Shown in pieces: positions 30,172 to 42,244 of a DNA stretch of 64,000 bases. The DNA lies in NCBI GenBank assembly GCA_036674765.1, contig JARVKI010000007.1, forward strand, positions 558,001 through 622,000, given 5' to 3'. Position 1 is the stretch's first letter. The number at the start of each line of letters is the position of its first letter. The notes under the pieces are model-generated. The model saw only the letters and a program-made list of their open reading frames with translations, had not been told where the DNA came from and made no database searches. Source of the stretch: Seiridium cupressi (taxonomy: Eukaryota; Ascomycota; Sordariomycetes; Amphisphaeriales; Sporocadaceae). Both the position numbers and the translations under genes were made by a program.

Positions 30172-31870
30172 GCCATTTCCGCCAAGTCGTCGGATTAGAT
30201 AAAATATCATGCCTGACTCCATGTCAGCTTTGGTCTATACGGCAGTAGTGATCACGGGCGGCTCTTACGGCTTACAATTGTGGCTTGCTCGGCCTGCCGA
30301 ATCCTTCGGCGCTAGCGCACGGGAGCTACACGAGATGATGGATACTTAGCCCATTCGTATCCATCTCGTATTCCCAGGTTCGGCACTGGGGCAGGCCTGC
30401 CGGGAACGGCAATGCTGCCGGATTGACTGTAAATGGCCGCTAGCTTTTGTCTTTATTCCCAAGGCTGAGGCTTTTGTCCAAGTCGTAGTGCTCGCGCTGT
30501 AACGTGGCATGGTCGCATGCGACCATGACCACTCAGCAATTTCTCGTGTTGGTATAGTGGAGGCCCAGGACATCCCTTCTCTTTAATCAATCCAACACAC
30601 AATATCCATCACGCTTAATATGTATGCCTTGAGTTCATCTGGCCATGAATGGTAATTTCGGTTCCGTCGCTGGTCGCCCTCATCCTAGATCTTTACCGGA
30701 GTAAAGTGACTAGCTCATTCGACTTCGTATAATCCTCGGGAACATGTCCGAAACTTCTCACATTTATCATTACATCATCTATGCTTAGATTGATGTGAGC
30801 GATTCTGGATGCATCAGCTGTGCCACCAAAATTTATATGCTAGATCACAGCGTTATACTCCATGCCGATTCGATGATCTGTGCCTAAGCAGCCAGAACCT
30901 AGATTGGTTATACTATTAAAATGTTTCATATGTGAGGCCAATGAAGCAACATGAATCGGCTATCGCACTAAAAGTTGCAGCATTGACCGATAGTCTTTAG
31001 ATCAAATAATGCCCATGACGAAATATCTATCTTATACTGGATCATAAGATTGCCCGTGTCATGCTTCAACGGAATGTTTAGGGCGAACAAAAGCTATGCG
31101 ATTAGACTGAGATAAGAAACTAACTAGTCTATTTGATTGTAGAGTAGGGCTCGAGATTTGCTCAACAGATTATTTAAAACCTCCTCTCGCTGCATTGGAG
31201 GCATTATGGATGTAATAAAATAGGGCATTGCTCAATTTCCGGCATGTATATATGTCAATGTCGCCTAGTTGACTGAACCAGGTTTTCTTCACAACAGTGG
31301 CATGGACTTTTTGCTTAACAATCCGCTGAACCTGTCATACTCAGATGTATCATAGCTTGAACCTAAGACTGTTATCAAGACCAAGTCTCATACAACTTTC
31401 TAAGACCATACGGTACCATGTCAGTAAAGACTTGCTCACACTCTGGGTGCAAAGCAGTTGGCGGCCTTGGTCGAACCTGTTCCCAGCCAAGGTTGATATT
31501 CTCCTGGGCCAGCTGCGCAATTTCCCCATGGATTCTCGTACTCCATGGAAATTGAAATATGATGGCTGAGCCCTTCGAGAAAGCTTGGAGCGCGGTCGTA
31601 CTCACACTCGGGGGAGCGGGTGGCTCCCGCACGCTAAGATCTGGCCTCGATTTAGAAACGGCTCTAATCGGCAACGATAACGTCACCAAAGCTTATCCTG
31701 TGGCCGCCATGATGCACCCCATCATCGGCAGTGATGAATCTAACACCGGAGTACAGTAGTAGCTCGGCTAGCACTGGTGCTTTCGTATTTATATAACACA
31801 CGCCTACGTGCTGACATCTTCCCTTTCTGACGGCTAGATTCAGTGCGAAAAAGCTTGAAGCTCTGCCGAG
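30172..31870. other. 1.7-kb intergenic stretch
   Basis: Between the secreted-protein gene and the GST. An AT-rich central part (about 30.6-31.3 kb) carries no open frame. A 104-codon frame at 31375-31689 (-) has no recognisable domain. Confidence 0.5.
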
Positions 31871-32633
31871 ATGTCGTCAAGTGATATTACACTCTACTTC
31901 CTTGGGGCCTCCCGTGCCATCCGTGTAGCATGGCTCTTGGAAGAGCTCAATCTGCCATACAGCCTGGTCTCTGCCAATCGAGCCCCGAACGGTCTTGCGC
32001 CGCCCGAGTTCAAGGCAAAAATCCCAGCCCCGTTGAAAAAATCACCCACGATCAAGGATGGCCCAATTGTGGTTCAGGAAAGTGGCGCAATTATTGAGTG
32101 CGTGGCAATGCATATACTCCTCGCTGCTTGCTGACACGGGTGTTAGTTATATCATCGAAAAGTATGATACCGATGGTAAACTGCAGTCAAGTAACCCTCA
32201 AGTCCGCGCAAAGACTCGCGAATGGGTTCACGCCGCCGAAGGCGTCTTTGCCTTGCACGGCATCGCAATTATGTACGCTCGATGGTTCCTTCCAGAAGGG
32301 TCAAAATCCGCGCTGCCAGAGATGGAGGAGAAGCTATCGACCAACGTGCGAAATGACCTAGACTGGATTGAGGGGCATCTTAGGGAGCAGAACACCAAGT
32401 TCCTCAGTGGCAATACCGTCTCCGCCGCTGATATTATGATGCAGTTCAGTATTGAGTTCATATATGTGAGGAAGCTAGGTCTCAACGCTCGAGAGGCCGG
32501 CGAGGAGGAAGGCGATGGACATTGGCCCGAGACCAAGAAATGGTTGAAACGCTGCATGAACGAGCCCGCATTCAAGCGTGCCGTGGAGAAAACAGGCTAT
32601 ACTCTAGAATCCAACGGGCAGTTTAAGACCTGA
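31871..32633 (+). CDS. Glutathione S-transferase
   Basis: Cytosolic GST conjugating glutathione to electrophiles. Two exons, 31871-32097 and 32147-32633, with a 49-nt GT-AG intron in phase 2, giving 237 aa. The N-terminal thioredoxin-fold domain shows LYFLGASRAIRVAWLLEELN (residues 8-27), SPTIKDG and the glutathione-gamma-Glu-binding VQESGAI. The all-helical C-terminal domain includes FLSGNTVSAADIMMQFSIEF with the N-capping Ser/Asp motif (TVSAADI). The catalytic residue is likely Ser or Cys near GASRA (inference). The gene converges on the acetoacetate-decarboxylase-like gene with only 36 bp between stop codons. The intron was set by the conserved run from SGAII into the helix starting YIIEKYD. 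Confidence 0.93.
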
Positions 32634-32669
32634 AAAATCACGGTTCGCTGGAACAATGGCAAGCAGAAG

Positions 32670-33575
32670 TTATAACTTAGTCTGGGGTGCATCCCAATAG
32701 ACGCCCTCGCCGAAACCGATGTCACAATCATCCATCTGCACGCCAATTTGCCACCTTCCGAGGCCTGGCCAGAAGTTCTCATGTTGAACGTGCAGCGTTC
32801 CGTCCTCGTCCTTCTGATCCATGTCGACCCACGCCAAACTTGCTTTCCTAGTATCTTGACCTGGCAAGATCTTACACCATTTGTCAGTCCCTGGTAACTC
32901 GCCCTGACTACCGGTGCCTTCGGGCAGTGGAGGCTGCACTAGAGAAACGTCCGAGCCGGCGTACTTCAGCCAGCTTACGGATGCCGGAAATGATGGCGTC
33001 CACCTCATTGGTTTCACTGTAGCCTGGAAGAATGGGACATCACTGCACTTGGTCTCTGCTGGGTCATTGTCTGTGTCATGCGGAAAGACCTTGATGTTGG
33101 TTGAGCCATCTGGCAAATCCTTGAATTCAAAGTGGGCTAGGTGCTTTGGTATATTCCAGTCTACGAGTTCGTTTAGCACTCTGTCGCTTTAGTCAGTCTG
33201 TTGACGTGAGAACGACTTACTCTTTCGCCCATTCCAGCACGTGTACTTCTGTGATACGTAGATCCTGGTGACTCTGGCGTTCTTTTGTATCTTGATAGTT
33301 CCGCCCTCGACTACAGTGTAATCGAAGAATCCTGGCACCAAAATCAATTCGTCGTAGGGTCCAACCGGACTTTCGGTGTAGCGAATAATTTGGATCTGGC
33401 TGGTGCCGCCTCGATGTTGGCCAGAAATCTGGGGATCCGCGAAGGCTGAGCCCGCCTCTAGTGGGGAATAGGCGAACGCAGGCAGCTCACCGGCTCTGCT
33501 CCAGAATGTGACCGTGTAGACGGTTCCCTTGAGTTTCCACGGCGCCGGCACGGGAACGATCGGTTTATCCGCCAT
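32670..33575 (-). CDS. Acetoacetate-decarboxylase-like domain protein
   Basis: 281-aa protein related to the fungal branch of the acetoacetate decarboxylase superfamily. Exon 1 is 33575-33221 and exon 2 is 33160-32670, with a 60-nt intron (gtaagt...cgtag, phase 1). The joint CWNGRK/NWNIPKHLAHFEF restores the family's conserved block. An alternative acceptor nearer the donor would insert MLNELVD. Visible features: WKLKGTVYTVTFWS near the N-terminus, SPVGPYDELILVPG, TRIYVSQKYTCWNGRK and the C-terminal IGFGEGVYWDAPQ. The catalytic Lys of bacterial decarboxylases falls in the YVSxxxxxxxG(R)K region, but I cannot prove equivalence. Reaction unknown; fungal members occur in secondary-metabolite and lipid contexts. 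Start MADKPIVPVPAPW at 33575 is preferred to an upstream in-frame Met at 33710. Confidence 0.85.
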
Positions 33576-34553
33576 ACTGAAGCTACTGTTGTGAGCAACG
33601 TTCAAGAAGAAGAGTAGAGCTGCATGTGTTAGCGCATCATTACTATGCAGCTTGCACAGGAATAACAGAACTGGAGAGATGCACGGCATCGCGGGGGTAG
33701 ATACATACATTACCCCACCGGACAGCGGGGAAGATCCTTGCAGGCTTTCAGGTAGCAGGCAGCCTCGGCTTGCGGATGATGGAGATCAGGTTACAGGATT
33801 TGTTCCTATGTGCACTCCATGGTTCGTAAGTACAACGTCATTTCTCTAGTAGGTTATTCTACGCCTGATTTGGGTGGGGCGAGGGGGTCTGCAATACGCT
33901 CTACTATCAGTTTAGCGAATCTCTGTTGCATAGCGTTGGCACTGTTCGACCTATACCTCGAACGGCACCCAGAGTGGCGATGATAATCGTCCCAAGTAGA
34001 GCAGAGTATACTCCAAGAGCACTCAAGAAATGTGACTGTATTACTGGAACTTATTGCGCGCTATTTCTAGTCTTGACCACAGCTTCGTCGAACAGCCTGT
34101 ATAGTATTGAGACGCGCTTGTTCTCGCAGAAACTGCATAGGAATCCCCTCGTGGTAATTATTTGATGAAACCAAGTCTTCAGGTTGGAAACTTTCCATCT
34201 CCACTAGAACTAACCCCGCTAATCAACCCGCTGTGCGGTGTCGACCATGATTATCCAAAGGACTAGTTAGAAGGCTTAAGAGCCATCCGGGGTATCTCTC
34301 GGAACGGCCCCGATGCAAGCAAGATTCGCGAAGGCATCACATATATATTCGTTAAATACCATGCGGTTCAGGTGCGAGATGGCTTTCACATATTGTACCA
34401 TTCTCAGTCCAGTCACCACGCGCACTTCCGATCCCTCAGGTCCAAGGCCAATTCCAAGCTCATAGGCCTGCAAAATGTACCTGGCGTTGTTGGTTCTAGC
34501 CATCTATCACCTGCTGGTCGCGAGCGCGATCCGGAACCCCATAATTCCCGCGT
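33576..34553. other. Divergent promoter region, decarboxylase-like / GH43
   Basis: 978 bp between the starts of the decarboxylase-like gene (-) and the GH43 relic (+). No recognisable coding sequence. Stop-rich in the GH43 frame above 34554, so no signal-peptide exon could be found there. Confidence 0.5.
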
Positions 34554-36364
34554 ATGTCACAATCAAGCCTCATGAACCAACAGTACGTCTGTGTTAATGT
34601 AGAAGAAAGGTGGAACCCGGATCCCTCCATTCTCCAAGTCAATGGGACGTATTATGTCGCGACTTCAACATTTGAGTACTTTCCTGGTACACCAATTTAT
34701 GCCTCGCAAGACCTGGCCAACTGGGACTTGATCTCTCATGTGTAGACACCGGCTAGTCAGGTCCAGTTGTATGGAGTTCCCACGGGAGCTGGTGTTTGGG
34801 CGCCCTCCTTGGCCTACATCGGCGGACTGTTCTATGCAGTGTCCATGACAAGATGGACATATGACCCAGTGGCGCGAGTATGGCCTCGTGTCTATTTCCA
34901 CACTTCGCCCGATCTAATCGAATGGTCTGATGCCACTTGGTGCGAGCCATGGGGCATCGATCCATCCATATTTCTGGACCCGAAGAGCAACAAGACATAT
35001 CTCACTCTCATGGCGCCGAACAACAACGTCGATAGGATTTGGGGAATCTACGGGTGCGAGGTCAGTCTGACAACGGGCAATTGTGTGGGTGCCTAAAAAA
35101 GCTTGTGGAACGGCACGCTGCCACACAATGCGACTTCTCGAGACGAGGGCCCCAAGCTGTTCTATAAAGACCCCTATTACTACCTGCTTATTGCCGAGGG
35201 TGGGACCGATGACCTACATCGATCTACAATTGCAAGGTCTGATTCCCCGGAAGGCCCCTGGGATCCTGCTCCCAATAATCCTATTTTGTTCAATGGTGCT
35301 TGGGGCTTCGATAACCTTACTGTGCAATCGACCGGGCATGCTACCTTGGTGGAGAGTGAAGATGGGAACTGGTATGCCTCATTCCTGGCAAGACGGAAAA
35401 TCAATGGGTCATCTCCTTTGGGTACGGCCACTTGCCTCTTGTTTGATTCTAATTTTAGCGGTCTTCAGAAACAACACTGATACTCGTACTAGGTCGAGAA
35501 ACCTTCCTGACCACTGTAACGTGGGAAGACGATTGGCCGGTGCTGAACAAGGGCAGACCCATCACTCTGACCGAGAGCATTCCAGGGATAACGGCCGAAG
35601 AACCCAACCTCGAGACATTTGTTGATAACTTCTGCGGAAGCGAGTTGGAAATTGCGTGGTACCAACTCCGCGTACCGTATACGCGGAATTACCACCTCGA
35701 ATCTCAAGGTATCAAGCAATCCACGTGCTCCGGCTCTCACCAAGAATGTGGAATCATCATGCATCCTAACGTCTTCGGGCTAAGTGATCGCGATGTCCCA
35801 GCTGCTCTGTTGAGGAAGCAGAAGACATTGAATATGACATTCTCCGCGGCTCTCCTGCCGTCAAATAAGCCACTCAACTCCCTCCAGACGGTGGGCGTAT
35901 CCGTTTATCTGAGCGAGTGGTCGCATCAGGACGTTGGAGTCAAAGGCTGCAGCGACTCTGCCGGGCTGTGCGTTTATTCCACAATACTGATGAATACCAC
36001 TGTATTGGTAAGCGTTGAGCGTTCTCCTCTTGCAAACATGCTCTAATGATTCATATAGAAAAATGAGATACCTCTGAACCAATCCACTATCCCACAAGAT
36101 CTCACCCTTCATATTCGCGCCGAGCCATTGAAGTATTCATTGGGCTACGCGCTAGGTCAAAGCGCAACCATTTGGGTAGCCGAATTATCATCTTCGTGGA
36201 TGGCGTGGGCTCCCACTGGCTACTATGTGTTCTCAGGAGCCAGCTGGGCGATTTTTGCTAGTGGAGGTGGCGAGCCATGGACCTCTCAAGGCGCGACGGT
36301 GGGGTTCAAAGAGATCCGTGAAGAGTATTATGAAGAGAACATTCCAGATTTCGATGTTTGGTAA
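34554..36364 (+). pseudogene. Glycoside hydrolase family 43 (beta-xylosidase/arabinosidase-like) with two nonsense codons
   Basis: Frame of 563 codons over three exons (34554-35421, 35493-36007 and 36059-36364) with intact GT-AG introns. The five-bladed propeller shows the catalytic base in WNPDPSI, the pKa-modulating Asp in PWGIDPSIF and the acid in RDEGPKLFYKDPYYYLL, followed by AEGGTDDLHRS. The C-terminal beta-sandwich follows (FVDNFCGSELEIAWYQLRVP...). Two stops interrupt the conserved run: TAG at 34743-34745 (ISHV*TPASQVQLYGV) and TAA at 35094-35096 (CVGA*KSLWNGTLPHN). Both sit where homologues carry an ordinary residue and are explained by single substitutions. No frameshift is seen, and codons on both sides are well conserved, so inactivation is recent. 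No clear signal peptide. Read-through or assembly error cannot be excluded. Confidence 0.87.
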
Positions 36365-37044
36365 CAAAATCGAACTTGGTTTGGGAGAACATTTCTAGGA
36401 CATTCGTCTTCTGACTTTCCTGTCCTCTGCTACCTGGGAAGCGCGCGAGGACTCTTCATCGGCTTTTGGCCAGATGGAGAGGATTTATCATCTCGAGAAT
36501 CGGACAAGCGAACCGTTAGGGACGACCAGATAGATTAGCAGGCTACTATATGGGATTTATAGCTTATCTACTGCGGGGCGGACAAATGCCGAAATTCCTG
36601 TAACCTATGGTTATATTGTGCTTAGATGGTCGTGACTTCGACGACAACTTCACAGTCATATTAGCGGCAGTCAACCGTCTCCATAGTGTGACTAATGTAC
36701 ATTGATTGTTTGCATCAAATCCAGCAAAAATCGATGATTCATGATAAAGATCACGCACATAAATTCTTTTAATACATGTACCTTCCGGAATTAGGAATAC
36801 ACAACCATTGCAATTCGTTGATTCGTTGCGCTCCCAAATGCGCGTGACGACTCGCGACCTTGGCAATCTGCCTAAACCAACCAGCCAGCTGGCAGACAGT
36901 ATCGAATCGAATCACTGGCTCTTCAAAGATGTCAGCCTATATTTAGCTTCCTCCTTCCGGACATTTCAAAAGTCCGAGACGGCTCATCATAAACTACGAT
37001 CCACCATTTCTATACCCTTCCGCATTTCACAACAACCTGGGACA
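36365..37044. other. Intergenic, 5' of Zn2Cys6 regulator
   Basis: 680 bp between GH43 and the regulator start. The frame open from 36808 is in phase with the regulator but lacks conservation, so it is treated as leader. Confidence 0.5.
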
Positions 37045-39598
37045 ATGTCAACTGCGTCCCCCACGCCTGAGCTGACAGCCGCCGCGAAGCCCCAGCGGGT
37101 TCTCGCCTGCGTGTTGTGCCAACAACGTAAAATCAAATGCGACCGCGAGTTCCCCTGCGCCCACTGCACCCGGGCCGGCGCCCAGTGCGTGCCATCCACT
37201 ACTCATGGACGCCAGCGCCGCCGAAGGTTCCCTGAGCGGGAGTTATTGGAACGCCTTCGGCATTACGAAGGCCTTTTAGGCAAGAACAAGATCGAGTTCC
37301 AACCTTTACATCCATCTGAGCCCGAGCACGCATCTCCCAATCAGGACATCAAAGTCGCCCACGAGTACGGGGAAGACGCGCAGCCGGGAGCCCAAGGCCC
37401 TGTTCCCGGAACACAGCGCCCGCCCGTGTCGGAGTCGGCGACTAAGCCTAAACCAGTGTAAATAGAGAGAACATGGTGCTCTTCGTGTCCGAGTCTCGAA
37501 TGACTAATGATCCACTAGAAACCTTTGGAGTGCTATCAGCAAAAGGGTACGCGTATATTGATTTCTCTATGTACCGTCCATACACTGATACTAGCCTATA
37601 TAGACTCTGGGAGGCGACATCGACGGCGATGACTCTGATGGGGACAGCGATTCCTCACAAGATAATGATGTTGATGCGCGCGCAGCTGTCATTAAGAGGG
37701 CCTGGGACCGTGCCTTTGAGGGCAAAACGTATCTACAAAACCCGACTCCTTCTTCTAGTTCCTTGTTTGACATATATTTTACAGCAATGATCATTTGCTC
37801 ATTTTTGGCTCGCCTGAGCCGAACATTGATCTCTCAACCTTGCACCCTCCGCATGCCCAGATTTTCAGGCTTTGGCAGATATATCTAGAGAATGTTGACC
37901 CGCTACTCAAGGTCACGCATACCCCAACACTGCAGATACGGATCATTGACGCCGGTAGTGATATGACAAGCATTAGTCCTACTCTGGAGGCTCTTATGTT
38001 TAGTATCTATTGCGTTGCCGTTTTGAGTCTCGACGAGGACGGGTGCCGCAGCCTGTTCGGGACACCGAAAAAAGACCTCCTCACAACCTATCAGTTTGCA
38101 TGTCGGCAGGCTCTACAGAACTGCAGGGTCTTACGGTCTAGCGACCGCGACTGCTTGACGGCGCTGTTTCTTTACCTAGTGAGCTCACCAGGTGTTGTGC
38201 TCGCAGATATCGGTCTAATGCTTCTAGATGTCAGTCAGACCTGAGACGGACCCTCGATCCCTGTCCTCCATGCTTGGAATGGCCATTCGAATTGCCAAAC
38301 GAATAGGCATGCACAGCATGGCGAGCTATGCCAAATCCAATGCTCTCGAAGCTGAGATGAGCCGGAGACTATGGTGGGCGCTCGTCATCTTTGACAATCG
38401 CATCTGCGAGATGTTCGATTATCCCAACTCTACATTGGCTCCTACCTGGGATTGTGAGACTCCTTCGAACGTGAACGATTTCGAGATTCGACTTGAGATG
38501 AAAACACCAGCAGCAGCACACCAACGGCCCACCGAGGCGCTCTTTGCTGTTCTGCGCAGCGAGCTAGGCAATTTTGTTCGACACAGCACCTTTCATCTCA
38601 ATTTCATCAATCCGTCTCTCAAGTTCCTAGCTAGTAGTCCTCATCAAGGGCTCGCCGCGGCAGGCGATCTGACCGCCCTAGAGAAAGAGACAGAGGAAAA
38701 GTACCTCGCCCTTTGCGACCCAGAAAATCCGTTTCACTTTATGATAATATGGACGACACGAGGTTACCTTGCGAAATCCCATCTCCTAAGATACTATTCC
38801 GAATACTTGACTTCGTCTATGCAGCAAACAGATGCGCAGCATGACGCCACGGTTCTCCATGCGATGCGCATGCTCGAAAGTGACACGATACTCATAACCT
38901 CCCCCCTCGTCAAAGGCTACCAGTGGTTCGTGGAATTCCAATTCCCATTCCCTGCTTACACGCACATGCTCCAGGATTTAAAACAAAGACCATCCCAGGA
39001 ATATGCTGCACGAGCCTGGGATATCATGAGCGAGAATTACAGTAAGCAAACTTCCATAACTGTTCTATGCCGTTGATAGCCTCTTATAGGAGTTCCTACT
39101 TCGTAATCGAGCGTTACTGCTCCTGGAATATAAAGCTTTGAATCCCGATGACTTCCTAAGTACACTCAACGAAAGAATCGCTAACCCTAGGTTTCTGTAG
39201 TGCCCCGTGTCCAGAAGTTCAACCATAAACACAGTCCAATCCTGGTCATCTTTTCTCGAATGGTCCTGTCCGCATGGAAGGCACGCGAGGCATCAACAGG
39301 ACCGCAAGATAGACCTCTGGAGATACCATTGATTGTGTCGGACATGCGGAACAGAGTCAAGCCATTGGCAACAAGTCTTGCTCAAGCGCAAAAATCCAGC
39401 AATGGACTCAATATCGACCTCAACGATGTCACAATACCCTCACATCCTGGCCCTGGGCCGCCATTGGGTGCCGGAACATCGGGCTTCGTAACCTCAGTTC
39501 CTTGGGGCATGCCTCACATGTCCATGCCAACTACCATGGACGTTGATATGACTCAATTTGATTGGACAACGATAGACTGGAACTCATTATACCTGTGA
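37045..39598 (+). CDS. Zn2Cys6 transcription factor with fungal_trans domain (regulator 1)
   Basis: Nuclear regulator, 723 aa in six exons: 37045-37457, 37519-37546 (28 nt), 37604-37728, 37785-38178, 38228-39041 and 39201-39598. Phases close throughout. The binuclear cluster has Cys22, 25, 32, 38, 41 and 48 (CVLCQQRKIKC...CAHCTRAGAQC), then a basic linker (GRQRRRR) and a short coiled coil (ERELLERLRHYEGLL). An acidic stretch (DIDGDDSDGDSDSSQDNDVD) precedes the regulatory domain, with FRLWQIYLENVNPLLK-like sequence, DPRSLSSMLGMAIRIAKRIG and RRLWWALVIFD. The tiny second exon (NLWSAISKR) is supported by restored homology on both sides. The last intron (39042-39200) is the least certain. It lies directly downstream of the GH43 relic and converges on an MFS gene, so it may regulate either. 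Confidence 0.86.
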
Positions 39599-40204
39599 AG
39601 TGTATGGTTGCTTCGTGCAAACGGAGCGACAATTTTCAGTAATCATTTACTATACCGAGCACTGCTCTGAATAGTTCCATTCGATGGTCTCATACGTGTA
39701 TTCTCACGAACAACTTGTATTTTCTTGGGAATTATTGAGCGCCAATGGCTTTTGTGTGTTATGGTTGGGCCCTGCTTTGAGGCTGGCCTGATTTGATGTG
39801 TTACAAGTGGCCTTCAGTTTGACCATCACACTGGTATGGTCCACCGTTGGCTCTTCTAGCGGTGATTGTAAGGTTACCAGAAATTCAAATCCACTCCGCC
39901 CTCAGACTTTCCAAATATAAAATCAAGAAGCACTTGGTGCCCTTGACAACTAGGTTTCCGATGCAAAGAGGGAATAAAGCTCTCATCCCAATAGGAGCAT
40001 TTATTATTAGTGTTTTCAGGTATGTGGCGAGAGGCTCTTTTTGTCAATCGAAATTTGTTCTAAAAGATATGAGAGAAGGTCTATACACAAAGCGGAGATA
40101 TACAGTTGCTCTTAATGCATATCATTGCAAATTGAGATGCGATGATTGATTAACATAAAGCCCAAGTTTATGCCGTGATCCAAGCAATACACCAAGGCCG
40201 GCAT
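39599..40204. other. Intergenic, convergent 3' ends
   Basis: About 600 bp between regulator 1 (+) and the DHA1 transporter (-). The frame at 39847-40149 has no family resemblance. Confidence 0.5.
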
Positions 40205-42244
40205 TTAGGGCTCGAAGACAAACCTTTTCCTCAGCCAACCGCCGTATCGATAAAAGAGGAATGGAACGGGCAAAAATAACAAGCACACGAACCCGAGGAG
40301 AGTGTTTCCTCGTCCTAGCCCCAGTGCAGAGTAAAGAGGGGGACCTGCGAGGGTGAAGAAAGCTCCCGCCAAAGTTCGGAGGACTGAGCTCGCCGCCAAA
40401 GCAGAGGCTGCTGTAGCTGGGCCGAAGGCATCGACAATGTAGATCTGCGAGGGCATCGTGACGAACAATGATCCGATTGCGATCAAACATGTTCCGATGA
40501 TAGGCACAATCCAGTGCACCTGATACTGAGCGGTCCAGCCATACTAGAACATTTAGGTCAGCGGCTCCCTCAAGCAGATCAGACAAGCTAACAGAAGGAA
40601 TAAGGTTATATTCCGAGAAGATAAATGCGCAACTAGTAACCTTCAACCCCTAAAGATGTCTAAGATGGGTGGGGAAACACTGGATCTACTTACCCAAAAG
40701 AACCCGGCAGATATCATAGGTGGCAGCCACATCATTTCGGGTAGTCGCATTTCGGGAGTTCCTTCGCCGTCACCTTTGAGCTTCTTATAAATCAAGTCGT
40801 TCGTGGCGCCAAATATGCCAATTCCCACGACGAATCCTAAAATCCGAATGAGTACCTTGTCTTGGAGCCGCAAAGAGCACTGGATCGACTCACCTATTCC
40901 AAGGCCAAGGTAAGCAAGCCCCGAAAGCTCTACACTGAATCCATATTGTGTTTCGAAGACATCCGGGAACGTTGTGAATAGGAGGTAGATTAGACTAAAC
41001 ACGACTGCACCGTAGAGGGAGAGTAGTGTGACGATGGGGGAGAACAAAAGAAGCCGCGTAGGTCGCAGAATAGCTTTCAGAAGGATCTTTCGTGCAGCCA
41101 GCCTCGAGTCACCTTTCGTCACCACGTCCGCATCTTCGTTCGACGACCTGAGTCTGGCGGCTTTGCGTTGTAGTAGGACGGTGGCATTCGTTTCCCGCAT
41201 GGTGAATAGGGCAACGACAAACACGACGCCAGCCTAAGTCCCAGTCAACATTTGTCTCGACTGCCAAGAGTAGTGTGGCGCGATATGCAGGAAAATTCGT
41301 ACCAGAATTGATATGATCCAAAACGACCAGCGCCAGGACAGACGTTGAGTAACGAAGCCGCCTATGATAGGACCGACTACCTAAGCGAAGCTGGTCAGTC
41401 CAAGAGCCTCTATGTGGTAAGGGATGTAGTACCGGGCCTAATAAGGGACCCATTGCCCAAACTGCCATTGCTTTCCCTCTCTTCTCTGGATGTGTCACAT
41501 CGGCGATGACAGCACCACCGATCGTCATTGGAGCTGAGCAAGCACATCCGGCGATGAAACGAAACACGAAGAACATTGGGCTACTAGTGCTAGCTGCACA
41601 CCCGATCGTAAAGGCGATGAAGATGAGATTACACTACAAGCCCCAGAGTTAGCTGTTCCTTCTTCAAGCATGTTGAGCGAGGCATTACGAGTTAAACATC
41701 ATGCTTCAAAAGCAAGGACACCTCATCAGGTCATGAATGTTTATGGAACAGAGGAACAGAACATGGAGGGCATGTTAAAAGACCGCGAATTGCTTACGAC
41801 TTGATTGATAACTAGCCGTCCGTATACCTCGGAGAGCGGACTGATCACAAGAGGCCCGAGGGCGAAACCCAACAAGTAAATGCTGACGGTGAAAGCTGCT
41901 AGAACTTCACTTGTGATACCAAACTCCCGGACTAGCTGAGAAGCTCCGGGGGCAAACATCGTCGAAGCCAGGTTCCTATAGCCCAAGGTTAGTTGAGATT
42001 TACAATTATCACCCCCACGAGACGCTGTGCCGATGGCAGAAGTATGGTCCAAACGCCGTACTTACCCGTATAAAGTGAAGATACTGATCAGTACGACGTG
42101 AAGACGTGTCTTCAGACTGGGCCAGTTCCGAGGGTTTTCAGGGTCGTCGGGGCCCTCCCAATCGATTAGAGGGTCGCCGCGGGTCTTTTCAGCACCATTG
42201 TCGCTACTGTTAAGGCCAACTTCAACATCGCTGGTTTGGCTCAT
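40205..42244 (-). CDS. MFS transporter, DHA1 (12-TM drug:H+ antiporter) type
   Basis: Plasma-membrane exporter of 485 aa. Seven exons: 42244-42066, 41975-41798, 41633-41433, 41380-41303, 41233-40894, 40836-40694 and 40543-40205; all phases close. The N-terminal cytosolic tail ends in DPENPRNWPSLKTR, typical of this fungal group. Helix 1 contains NLASTMFAPGASQLV, the loop 2-3 motif is SPLSEVYGR, and motif C-like GPLLGPVVGPIIGGF lies in helix 5. The C-terminal half has YGVVF/LIYLLFTTFP-type helices, the joint GFFW/YGWTAQYQVHWIVP and the ending YRYGGWLRKRFVFEP. The intron at 40893-40837 stays open when unspliced, so a naive frame includes it. The gene is divergent from regulator 2 (752 bp between starts) and convergent with regulator 1. 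Substrate unknown. Confidence 0.92.
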
